Assembly (NCBI GenBank): GCA_023433225.1
Contig: JAEZDQ010000112.1
Location: 1 to 5,267, forward strand
Direction: 5' to 3'
DNA: 5,267 bases
From: Bacteroidota bacterium
Lineage (GTDB): Bacteria; Bacteroidota; Bacteroidia; Flavobacteriales; Weeksellaceae
How positions within the stretch are numbered: position 1 is the first letter of the stretch; every line of letters begins with the position of its first letter. Below the pieces are notes generated by a model, which worked only from the letters and a program-made list of their open reading frames with translations, was not told the DNA's origin and did no database searches. Made by a program: the position numbers and the translations under genes. Positions 1-5,074 of the stretch are shown piece after piece.

Positions 1-1159
1 GCTGCAACGTACTGTATGGAGAGGTAGCCAGCAAAACGGTTTGTTCAATATTCGGATTTTCGAGCATCTCAATCGGATTGGCAAATTCAAAACGGACCGA
101 ATTCAGAGAAGCCGTAATAGCTGTAGAGTCTGCTTTAAAACCACGCAGGAAATAAGGCCAGGTATAAGTATTGTAACTGATGTTTCCACTTGTGGTTTCC
201 CCATCCGCCAAAACGATTTTGGTTGCTTCGAGGTCTTTAACTATGGTTGGAATGATTCGAATTCCATAATTGAAAAAGAATTCATTTAGTTTTAAATCCC
301 GGGGAAAAGCTACAATTTTACCACTCCGAAAAATACTGTCCATTTCCGCATCGACAGTTTCTGTAAGCCAAAGCGTCTTCCCACCATTCATCATATATTG
401 GTCGATGACAAGCTTGTCCATATCCGAAAAAGGAAGCGTAGGTTTGGCGATAATCAATGCATCAAAATGTTTGAGAGCTTCTAAATCGGACTCTTTCAGG
501 GAAAAACTCGAATCCTGAATGGGTTGTAAATAAACATCCACATTGTAATTGTCCGCCAATGCACGGCCAAATCCTTCCATATAAATTTGGGGTAATTCAT
601 CATGATGCACCAAAAAACCGACGTTTTTGCGGTCAACTTGTGTAATTCTTCGGATATCATCCATGAAAAGATATTCGAGTTTTTCGGTAGATGCAGAGGC
701 CAATTCCTCAAAAGGTAAAGCCGGGTCATTGATTAAAGTTTCCATCCAAACCTGGTTTTCGTCATAGTCCAATCGGGCATAGGGATAAATATTTAAAACT
801 CCCTCATCGGTTTTTACAGGAGCCGGTGCCAAGCCGTTTTCCTGTAATTGTTCCGGAGTAAAATCTTTAGTTGGATTCAGAAACTGATAATTTATTTTAG
901 GATTAATGTTTCTAAATTCATCCAATAAAAAAGCAATTTCATTTTTCAATGTGCGGTAATCACCGGAAAGTTGCCCACCCAAAAGGACATTGATTTTTAT
1001 CGGTTTGTCAATTTGCTTTAGGACATTGTAAGTGGTTTGGGTCAAAGTATAGCGTTTGTCATGCGTCATGTCGAATCGTTTGAACACGAATTCAGACAAA
1101 ACCGCTACGCCCATCAGGAGAATCAGAATCAGTAGTATATTTCGGGTTTGTTTTTTCAT
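1..1159 (-). CDS. gldG: Gliding motility ABC transporter auxiliary protein GldG (3' end outside window)
   Basis: The frame from the ATG at 1159 stays open to the left edge, 386 codons with no stop (I checked every codon). It is therefore the N-terminal two thirds or so of a protein that is usually about 550-560 residues. It starts MKKQTRN, followed by a hydrophobic membrane anchor at about residues 8-26, then a soluble, presumably periplasmic region with family-like stretches such as DKRYTLT (about residues 34-40), YPYARLDYDENQVW and FNYGIRI. The usual C-terminal membrane segment would lie beyond the window. GldG is known to work with the permease GldF and the ATPase GldA, and in Flavobacterium johnsoniae it is needed for gliding. 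Its transport substrate is unknown. The start overlaps the stop of the upstream ORF6N gene as ATGA, which suggests translational coupling. Family assignment is from remembered homologs and from gldF nearby. Confidence 0.93.
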   Translation of the reverse strand, partial: MKKQTRNILLILILLMGVAVLSEFVFKRFDMTHDKRYTLTQTTYNVLKQIDKPIKINVLLGGQLSGDYRTLKNEIAFLLDEFRNINPKINYQFLNPTKDFTPEQLQENGLAPAPVKTDEGVLNIYPYARLDYDENQVWMETLINDPALPFEELASASTEKLEYLFMDDIRRITQVDRKNVGFLVHHDELPQIYMEGFGRALADNYNVDVYLQPIQDSSFSLKESDLEALKHFDALIIAKPTLPFSDMDKLVIDQYMMNGGKTLWLTETVDAEMDSIFRSGKIVAFPRDLKLNEFFFNYGIRIIPTIVKDLEATKIVLADGETTSGNISYNTYTWPYFLRGFKADSTAITASLNSVRFEFANPIEMLENPNIEQTVLLATSPYSTLQ

Positions 1160-1563
1160 TTTTTCTTGTATCCGATTCTTTTACGCTTATTAAAATCTGT
1201 CTCTTGTTCTTTTTCTCCGATTAAATAATTGATTGCCTGATAAACATCTTCAAAATTCTTATCATATTTGGTTTCAATTTCTTTTATTTTATCAGTTAAA
1301 TCTTTGTGTGAAAGTGCATATTGGCGCATCAATACAAACGCATGCCGGCCATTTTCTAAGATCACAATTCGTGATCTTAAAGAATTGTATTCTTCTTTTG
1401 TAAGTTCAAACAGAAAATCTTCCGGGAAACGATCTATGTTACGCCTTACCGCTTGTTTCAACACTCTTGTTTCCACCTCATAAAGCTCTGCCAAATCAAA
1501 ATCAAGCATTACTCTTTGTCCGCGTATATCATAAACTTTCTCTTGTATGGTTTGAAGTTGCAT
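1156..1563 (-). CDS. ORF6N-domain (KilA-N type) protein with apparent internal deletion
   Basis: This is a 135-residue protein. Residues about 5-68 match the start of the ORF6N DNA-binding domain: IRGQRVMLDFDLAELYEVET, then RVLKQAVRRN, RFPEDFLFELTKEEY and LRSRIVILENGR. Residues about 74-135 match the usual C-terminal part (AFVLMRQYALSHKDL, a charged helix ETKYDKNFEDVYQAI, and a basic KRKRIGY tail). The central block normally found between them, with the PYxFTEQGVAMLSSVL motif, is missing: ENGRH runs straight into AFVLMRQ. I estimate 35-40 residues are lost, in frame. Family members occur on phages and mobile elements and as chromosomal orphans, and are thought to bind DNA; this copy may no longer do so. 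It lies 8 bases after gldF and overlaps gldG by 4 bases. It may be a decaying gene kept open because gldG translation is coupled to it. Confidence 0.85.
   Translation of the reverse strand: MQLQTIQEKVYDIRGQRVMLDFDLAELYEVETRVLKQAVRRNIDRFPEDFLFELTKEEYNSLRSRIVILENGRHAFVLMRQYALSHKDLTDKIKEIETKYDKNFEDVYQAINYLIGEKEQETDFNKRKRIGYKKK
1357..1379. repeat. Perfect 9-bp inverted repeat inside the ORF6N gene
   Basis: TAAGATCAC (1357-1365) and GTGATCTTA (1371-1379) are exact reverse complements separated by 5 bases (1366-1370). The repeat lies within the codons for LRSRIVIL and about 10 bases from the place where the conserved centre of the ORF6N domain seems to be deleted (about 1344-1350). It could form a hairpin in the mRNA or promote slippage and deletion. 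It could also be a chance result of codon content. The palindrome is seen directly; any function is inference. Confidence 0.5.
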
Positions 1564-1571
1564 AGGTTAAA

Positions 1572-2300
1572 CTATTTTTTCCTTTGTAAATTATAGTTTG
1601 TCAAAGTCATAAATAAAGCAATTATTACGATAAAATAAATCAAATCTCTTGAGTCAATAATTCCTTTCAGCATCTGCTGATAATGGACATACATACCCAG
1701 TTTCTGAACATAATAATCCGCTCCGCCTAATAAGTTATAAGACGCCAAACTTTCGAAAGCATAAAACAGTACAAAGCATAAAAAAATGGCTGAAACATAA
1801 GCCGCAACCTGATTCTTTGTTAGGGATGAAGTAAATATCCCGATGGCTGCAAAACTGCTTCCCAATAAAAATAATCCTAAATATCCACTAAAGAAAACGC
1901 CATAATCCAACGTTTGGGTTTCTGCAATGAATTGTTCCAGCGTATAGATGAACAAAAGCGTAGGCAGCAAACAGAACAATAAAACCACTAAAACCGGAAG
2001 GTACTTTCCCCAAACAATTCCGCATATTTTAATGGGTTGTGTAAAAAGCCATTGCAAAGTCCCGGAGCTTTCTTCCTCGGCAATAGCCCGCATGGTCAAA
2101 GCCGGAATCAGAAAGAGAAAAATCCACGGAGCGATGAAAAAGAAACTGCTCAAAGTTGCAGTCCCGATGTTGAATATATTGAATTCATTGTCAAAAAACC
2201 ACAGAAACAAAGTGCAAATCAACATAAAAGCCGATGCCACTATATAGGCCATATAACCTGAGAAGTAATTGGACAGTTCTTTTTTGAATATTTTCAGCAT
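1572..2300 (-). CDS. gldF: Gliding motility ABC transporter permease GldF
   Basis: This 242-residue protein has six predicted membrane segments at about residues 17-37, 52-72, 100-120, 134-158, 165-185 and 219-236, the ABC-2 permease layout and normal length for GldF. The signature stretches are visible: the N-terminal FKKELSNYFSGYMAYI, LWFFDNEFNI, the APWIFLFLIPALTMR block, and the cytoplasmic EEESSGTLQWLFTQPI loop (about 75-90) that is typical of this permease class and probably contacts the ATPase. The start is an ATG with MLKIFKKEL, as expected for the family. It is the permease of the GldA-GldF-GldG complex in the inner membrane. No clear TAnnTTTG promoter lies just upstream, so transcription may come from hemJ or further up, through the repeat at 2327-2414. 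Normally gldG follows directly; here an ORF6N gene intervenes. Confidence 0.95.
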   Translation of the reverse strand: MLKIFKKELSNYFSGYMAYIVASAFMLICTLFLWFFDNEFNIFNIGTATLSSFFFIAPWIFLFLIPALTMRAIAEEESSGTLQWLFTQPIKICGIVWGKYLPVLVVLLFCLLPTLLFIYTLEQFIAETQTLDYGVFFSGYLGLFLLGSSFAAIGIFTSSLTKNQVAAYVSAIFLCFVLFYAFESLASYNLLGGADYYVQKLGMYVHYQQMLKGIIDSRDLIYFIVIIALFMTLTNYNLQRKK

Positions 2301-2326
2301 TTATTATTCTATCATTTACTTGTGTC

Positions 2327-2414
2327 TTTTGTGGCTTCTTTGTGTGGTTTGTCATCCTGAGCTTGTCGAAGGATAACCACGCCGGGACAAGGTAATTTCA
2401 CAAAGCCCACAAGG
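2327..2414. repeat. REP-like imperfect inverted repeat between hemJ and gldF
   Basis: The stretch folds as nested arms. The inner pair is ATCCT (2354-2358) with AGGAT (2370-2374). The next pair is GTGGTT (2344-2349) with AACCAC (2375-2380), with an unpaired TGTC on one side. The outer pair is CTTTGTG (2338-2344) with CACAAAG (2399-2405), sharing one base with the previous arm and so an alternative at that position. It is extended by TTTTGTGG (2327-2334) with CCACAAGG (2407-2414), using two G-T pairs. CTTGTC (2362-2367) can alternatively pair with GACAAG (2386-2391). The core (2351-2374) resembles short palindromes that recur between genes in many bacterial genomes, and the TTTGTG-rich flank also looks like repeated intergenic sequence. 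It occupies most of the 121-base gap and could act as a terminator, attenuator or mRNA-stability element between hemJ and gldF. Only one copy is present here. Confidence 0.6.
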
Positions 2415-2421
2415 AGTAAAG

Positions 2422-2958
2422 TTATTTATTCCTGTTCACCAAACGCACAATCAGCATGATTAGTACGCCAACGGCTACAAAACTAATCAAAATCCAGTAC
2501 CAATACTGCATAAAAAGTCCTTTTAAAATCACTGCAAAAACAATGATGAAAAGCAACAAAGTAGCGACTTCGTTCATCATTCGCAATCGGACGGATTTCA
2601 TTTTATATTGATCTTTCTGAATTTCTTTCAGCGTTCGCCAACTCCACAAATGGTAGCCTAAAAGTAAAATGACGGCAGTCAACTTGATGTGCATCCACGG
2701 TTGTGAAAGCAAAACCGGGTTCAGGACAAACATAGTGATACCCGTTACCACAACCAAAATCCCGGCCGGAACCGTGATGATGTTCCAAAGCCTTTCTTCC
2801 ATGAAACGGAATTGTTTCCTGAGAATTGCTTGTTCATTTTCGGGATTATCTTGGGTTTCGGTATGGTAAATAAATAGTCGGATGATGTAAAAAAGACCGG
2901 CGAAATAACTTACCACGAAGATGATATGAACTGCTTTTATGATGGGGTAGAATTGCAT
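2422..2958 (-). CDS. hemJ: HemJ/CopD-like membrane protein, probable protoporphyrinogen IX oxidase
   Basis: This is a 178-residue membrane protein. Its N-terminus, with K8, H11, FVVSYFAGLFYIIRLFIYH (about 14-32), matches the HemJ family, as do FRFMEERLWNIITVPAG (about 50-66), WMHIKL (88-93), GYH (101-103) and RMMNEVATLLL (126-136). Membrane segments lie at about residues 5-26, 60-80, 88-105, 131-149 and 152-172. HemJ oxidises protoporphyrinogen IX to protoporphyrin IX in haem synthesis, and the N-terminal histidine is a conserved residue of the family. The last segment extends beyond the roughly 145-residue proteobacterial form; I think longer forms are common in Bacteroidota. Such proteins are often labelled only 'CopD family', so the haem role is by family inference. 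The gene starts 13 bases after the toxin gene and no separate promoter is evident, so it may be read from the toxin-antitoxin promoter. No other haem gene is in the window. Confidence 0.78.
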   Translation of the reverse strand: MQFYPIIKAVHIIFVVSYFAGLFYIIRLFIYHTETQDNPENEQAILRKQFRFMEERLWNIITVPAGILVVVTGITMFVLNPVLLSQPWMHIKLTAVILLLGYHLWSWRTLKEIQKDQYKMKSVRLRMMNEVATLLLFIIVFAVILKGLFMQYWYWILISFVAVGVLIMLIVRLVNRNK

Positions 2959-2971
2959 TTTGTAAAATTAA

Positions 2972-3304
2972 TCAATACCTCAATATATCATTCAATGTAG
3001 ATTTGATATATTCTACATCCTTTTGAGAAATTTCACCCAATTTATTTTTCAATCGGTCTTTGGACACAGAGCGAATATGAAAAGTAAGCACTTCCGATTT
3101 TGATTCCAATCCGGTAACTTCATTGGGCTCCAAAATCAGATTTCCTTTATAGTTTTTGATTTTAGTCGTGAGCGGACAAACAATTACCACATTCAGATAT
3201 TGATTCAAAAGGTTTCCACTGATGATGACAGCAGGTCGTCTCCCGCCCTGCTCACTTCCTTTTACCGGGTCGAAATACATTTCCCAGATTTCGCCCTGTT
3301 TCAT
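2972..3304 (-). CDS. Type II toxin, MazF/PemK-family endoribonuclease
   Basis: This 110-residue protein has the standard MazF/PemK length and fold signature. It shows the N-terminal strand GEIWEMYFDPVKGSEQGG (about 4-21), the conserved RRPAVIIS block (22-29), VVIVCPLTTKI (39-49), a GNLILEP strand and a VLTFHIRSVSKDRL segment before a C-terminal helix. R23 in the RPA motif and T46/T47 in the CPLTT motif correspond to the positions expected to form the RNA-cleaving site. Members cut mRNA at short sequence motifs and are neutralised by the antitoxin encoded just upstream. The ATG at 3304 overlaps the antitoxin TGA as ATGA, so translation is probably coupled. It appears complete and intact. The cleavage motif cannot be read from the sequence. 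Confidence 0.93.
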   Translation of the reverse strand: MKQGEIWEMYFDPVKGSEQGGRRPAVIISGNLLNQYLNVVIVCPLTTKIKNYKGNLILEPNEVTGLESKSEVLTFHIRSVSKDRLKNKLGEISQKDVEYIKSTLNDILRY

Positions 3305-3546
3305 TTTTCGTCTTCGGAGTTGATTTGACGAAAATATTCGACCACACCTTCTTCTGCTATCATCAGGACATCTGCATCTTGGCTGGCACGCCGATAAGAC
3401 TGCGCATATTCGGTCCGGGTAATCTGATCGAGGTAAACGCGAAGTGCTTTTTCAATAATTTTATTTTTGGCTACGCCAATTCTGTCTGCATATTCTGCAA
3501 GTTGCTGAAGCAGGTCGTCCGGTAGTGATGATGTGAATGTTGCCAT
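3301..3546 (-). CDS. Ribbon-helix-helix (CopG/MazE-like) antitoxin
   Basis: This is an 81-residue protein. Residues 1-45 form a ribbon-helix-helix DNA-binding domain: a short strand (ATFTSSLP), helix A (DDLLQQLAEYADRIG) and helix B (AKNKIIEKALRVYLDQI). The acidic C-terminal part, MIAEEGVVEYFRQINSEDEK, is the likely toxin-binding tail. It lies directly upstream of the PemK-like toxin and overlaps it by 4 bases, the classic antitoxin-first order. Such antitoxins bind as dimers to palindromes in their own promoter and repress the pair, more strongly with bound toxin. The palindrome at 3568-3586 fits this. The ATG at 3546 puts the domain at the very N-terminus, as usual. Confidence 0.9.
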   Translation of the reverse strand: MATFTSSLPDDLLQQLAEYADRIGVAKNKIIEKALRVYLDQITRTEYAQSYRRASQDADVLMIAEEGVVEYFRQINSEDEK

Positions 3547-3563
3547 TTTACATTTATAAATTT

Positions 3564-3592
3564 CAAATATATAAATTATTTATATAATTCAA
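3564..3592 (-). promoter_or_regulatory. Bacteroidota-type promoter for the antitoxin-toxin operon
   Basis: On the minus strand, TTG (3592-3590), an 18-base spacer, and TATATTTG (3571-3564) match the Bacteroidota pattern of TTG at -33 and TAnnTTTG at -7. Transcription would start at about 3557-3559, leaving a leader of roughly 12 bases before the antitoxin ATG at 3546. The region is very AT-rich, so a chance match is possible, but the full TAnnTTTG together with correct spacing and position makes it credible. Confidence 0.65.
3568..3586. promoter_or_regulatory. Candidate antitoxin operator palindrome
   Basis: TATATAAAT (3568-3576) and ATTTATATA (3578-3586) are perfect 9-base arms around a single T. 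The palindrome fills most of the spacer and overlaps the TATATTTG -7 box, so a bound repressor would block the polymerase. A second perfect palindrome, ATTTATAAAT (3552-3561), shares the ATTTAT/ATAAAT half-site and falls at the expected transcription start. Repeated short half-sites in palindromes are what ribbon-helix-helix dimers recognise. AT-rich composition lowers the significance; binding is inferred. Confidence 0.55.
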
Positions 3593-3649
3593 TTCAGCTT
3601 TAATTAATAATTTTTAAAAAATTTTAAAACGAATGGCTATCTTTCAGTG

Positions 3650-4180
3650 ATGATTTTTACCATACAACCCTTTTTAGAAACAGCAACTTTCAAACTCGTT
3701 CCGCTAGATAAAAATGATTTTGAAGATTTATACAAAGTAGCTTCGGATCCCAAAATTTGGGAACAACATCCGAACAAAGACCGTTACCAAAGAAAGGTTT
3801 TTGAAAAATGGTTTGAAGGTGCCATGGACAGCAAAGGAACCTTTTTAATCATTGATAAAATTTCGAATGAAATATCTGGCAGTACCCGATTTTATGATTA
3901 TAAGGAGGAGGAAAGAAGTATTTTCATCGGTTATACTTTTTACGCCAGAAAATATTGGGGAAAAGGAATTAATGCTGAAGTAAAAAAATTAATGCTCGAT
4001 TATATTTTTCAATTTGTGGACAAAGTAATTTTTCATGTCGGGGCAGAAAATTTCCGTTCCCAAAAAGCGATGGAAAAATTAGGAGCTGTTAAAACCCAAG
4101 AAATAATGGTTGCTTATTTTGGCGAACCGGACAGGTTGAATTTCCAATATGAAATCAAAAAAGAAGATTGGGTAAATTAA
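3650..4180 (+). CDS. GNAT-family N-acetyltransferase (RimJ/RimL-like)
   Basis: This is a 176-residue protein of the Acetyltransf_3 type. It begins IQPFLETATFKLVPLDKNDFEDLYKVASDP, the usual N-terminal strand and helix. The acetyl-CoA-binding motif A is IGYTFYARKYWGKGINAEVKKLM, with the K-x-x-G-x-G pyrophosphate loop as KYWGKG. Motif B is HVGAENFRSQKAMEKLGA, with the conserved N, S, A and KLG positions. Such enzymes transfer acetyl from acetyl-CoA to an amine, for example a protein N-terminus, a polyamine or a small molecule; the acceptor here is unknown. A GTG at 3647 is directly followed by the ATG at 3650, and I prefer the ATG. It is divergent from the antitoxin gene and ends 1 base from the end of the convergent SAM hydroxide adenosyltransferase gene. 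Confidence 0.9.
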   Translation: MIFTIQPFLETATFKLVPLDKNDFEDLYKVASDPKIWEQHPNKDRYQRKVFEKWFEGAMDSKGTFLIIDKISNEISGSTRFYDYKEEERSIFIGYTFYARKYWGKGINAEVKKLMLDYIFQFVDKVIFHVGAENFRSQKAMEKLGAVKTQEIMVAYFGEPDRLNFQYEIKKEDWVN

Positions 4181-4181
4181 A

Positions 4182-5000
4182 TTATTCAAATTCTACGTTG
4201 ACCACATCGCCCTTTTTCAAACCATATAATGTACTCGCAGCACCCACTGTTTGGGGATTGCTTTTATAGATGGCAATTTCCAAAAACCCCGATGAACCGA
4301 AAAGAACCATTCCTTTCCCAAAATCCGATTCCTCATTATCAAAATCTTTTACGATTTGGTTGTAATTTGAATAAAATTCAAAGAATTCGTGGTTGCGAAA
4401 CCAAATACGCGGCTTTCGGTTTTTACCGACTTCATGAAAAATTTTCTGTGTAATATTGGTCAATACATTCCCGTAATTGTCTATATAAATGACCGCTCCG
4501 TTGATAAACTTCCCTTCTTTAACTACCGGCTTTAAAAACGACAATTCCTTAAATTCTTTGAGTGGCTGTCCAATCACCGATAATTTACCACCGCGTTCCA
4601 AATGGCAAGCGACCGGCACAAAAATATCCCTTGTCGGAAAAACCGTCTCTTGGTTAATCTGTGGAATGGTAATTTCCACCAATTCCTTAGGCGTGATTTC
4701 CGCGCAAATCAGGGAGAGAATCCCATTGTCGGCTCCGACAAAATAATGCTCGTCGATAAAAGCCGCAATCGGCTTCCTTAAAGGGTTGAGCAATGTATCG
4801 ACCCCGATGATGTGAATAGAGCCTTTTGGGAAATCTTGGTAAGCATTCCGAAGAATGTAAGCTGCTTCGGCAATGTCAAACGGACTCACTTCATGTGAGA
4901 TATCAACAATCAAAACACCGGGCAATTCTCCGTAAATTTTACCTTTTACGCTAGCAACCAAAGGATCTTTGAGCCCGAAATCAGTCGTTAAAGTTATAAT
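4182..5000 (-). CDS. SAM hydroxide adenosyltransferase (DUF62 family), start codon unclear
   Basis: The family hydrolyses S-adenosylmethionine to adenosine and methionine and is related to SAM halogenases such as fluorinase. Numbering from a putative ATT start at 5000 gives 273 codons including the stop. TTDFG is at residues 5-9, where the aspartate should hold the SAM ribose, followed by KD at 11-12. VDISHE is at about 32-37, GADNG at about 89-93 and RDIFVPVACHL at about 124-134, with R, D and H as the likely conserved triad. DNYGNVLTNI is at about 174-183 and the C-terminal GSSGFLEIAI at about 235-244. No ATG, GTG or TTG lies in frame between the TGA at 5013-5015 and the TTG at 4961. That TTG would remove TTDFG, so it is unlikely to be the true start. 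ATT (5000) or ATA (4997) is possible, or the original start is mutated or misread. The gene is convergent with the GNAT gene. Confidence 0.88.
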   Translation of the reverse strand: MITLTTDFGLKDPLVASVKGKIYGELPGVLIVDISHEVSPFDIAEAAYILRNAYQDFPKGSIHIIGVDTLLNPLRKPIAAFIDEHYFVGADNGILSLICAEITPKELVEITIPQINQETVFPTRDIFVPVACHLERGGKLSVIGQPLKEFKELSFLKPVVKEGKFINGAVIYIDNYGNVLTNITQKIFHEVGKNRKPRIWFRNHEFFEFYSNYNQIVKDFDNEESDFGKGMVLFGSSGFLEIAIYKSNPQTVGAASTLYGLKKGDVVNVEFE

Positions 5001-5026
5001 AGCTGTAAATTTTCAATTCCTGCGAA

Positions 5027-5054
5027 CAAATATATTGCGTATTTTTGTATTCAA
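5027..5054 (-). promoter_or_regulatory. Bacteroidota-type promoter for the SAM hydroxide adenosyltransferase gene
   Basis: On the minus strand, TTG (5054-5052), a 17-base spacer and TATATTTG (5034-5027) match the TTG and TAnnTTTG pattern. Transcription would start near 5020-5022, about 20 bases before the ATT at 5000. This places the expected start codon at about 5000-5012, where no ATG exists. Confidence 0.65.
5040..5047 (+). promoter_or_regulatory. Possible -7 box of a phoH promoter
   Basis: TATTTTTG matches TAnnTTTG and would give a start at about 5053, some 22 bases before the phoH TTG. There is no TTG at the correct distance upstream, so only half of the promoter is visible. It lies within the spacer of the opposite promoter at 5027-5054, so the two would compete. 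Confidence 0.35.
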
Positions 5055-5074
5055 TCCATTAAAACAGATAACAT

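Noticed and set aside
41..518. Two plus-strand reading frames opposite gldG
   Set aside because: They are antisense to gldG, have no recognisable family features, and their composition is that of a shadow frame.
496..729. Minus-strand 77-codon reading frame
   Set aside because: It lies in another frame within gldG, whose frame is open across the region and gives a recognisable protein.
3609..3623. AATTTTT / AAAAATT palindrome upstream of the GNAT gene
   Set aside because: It consists only of A and T runs in a very AT-rich spacer and has no terminator or operator context, so chance is the simplest explanation. A bending or UP-like effect is possible but unsupported.
3638..3645. TATCTTTC as a -7 box for the GNAT gene
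   Set aside because: It lacks the final G of TAnnTTTG, has no TTG at the right distance, and would start transcription at or after the ATG at 3650.
3647..3649. GTG as the GNAT start codon
   Set aside because: It is immediately followed by ATG at 3650, which gives the expected N-terminus and is the stronger start.
4182..4961. TTG at 4961 as the start of the SAM hydroxide adenosyltransferase
   Set aside because: It would drop the conserved TTDFG and KD residues that are encoded in frame just upstream.
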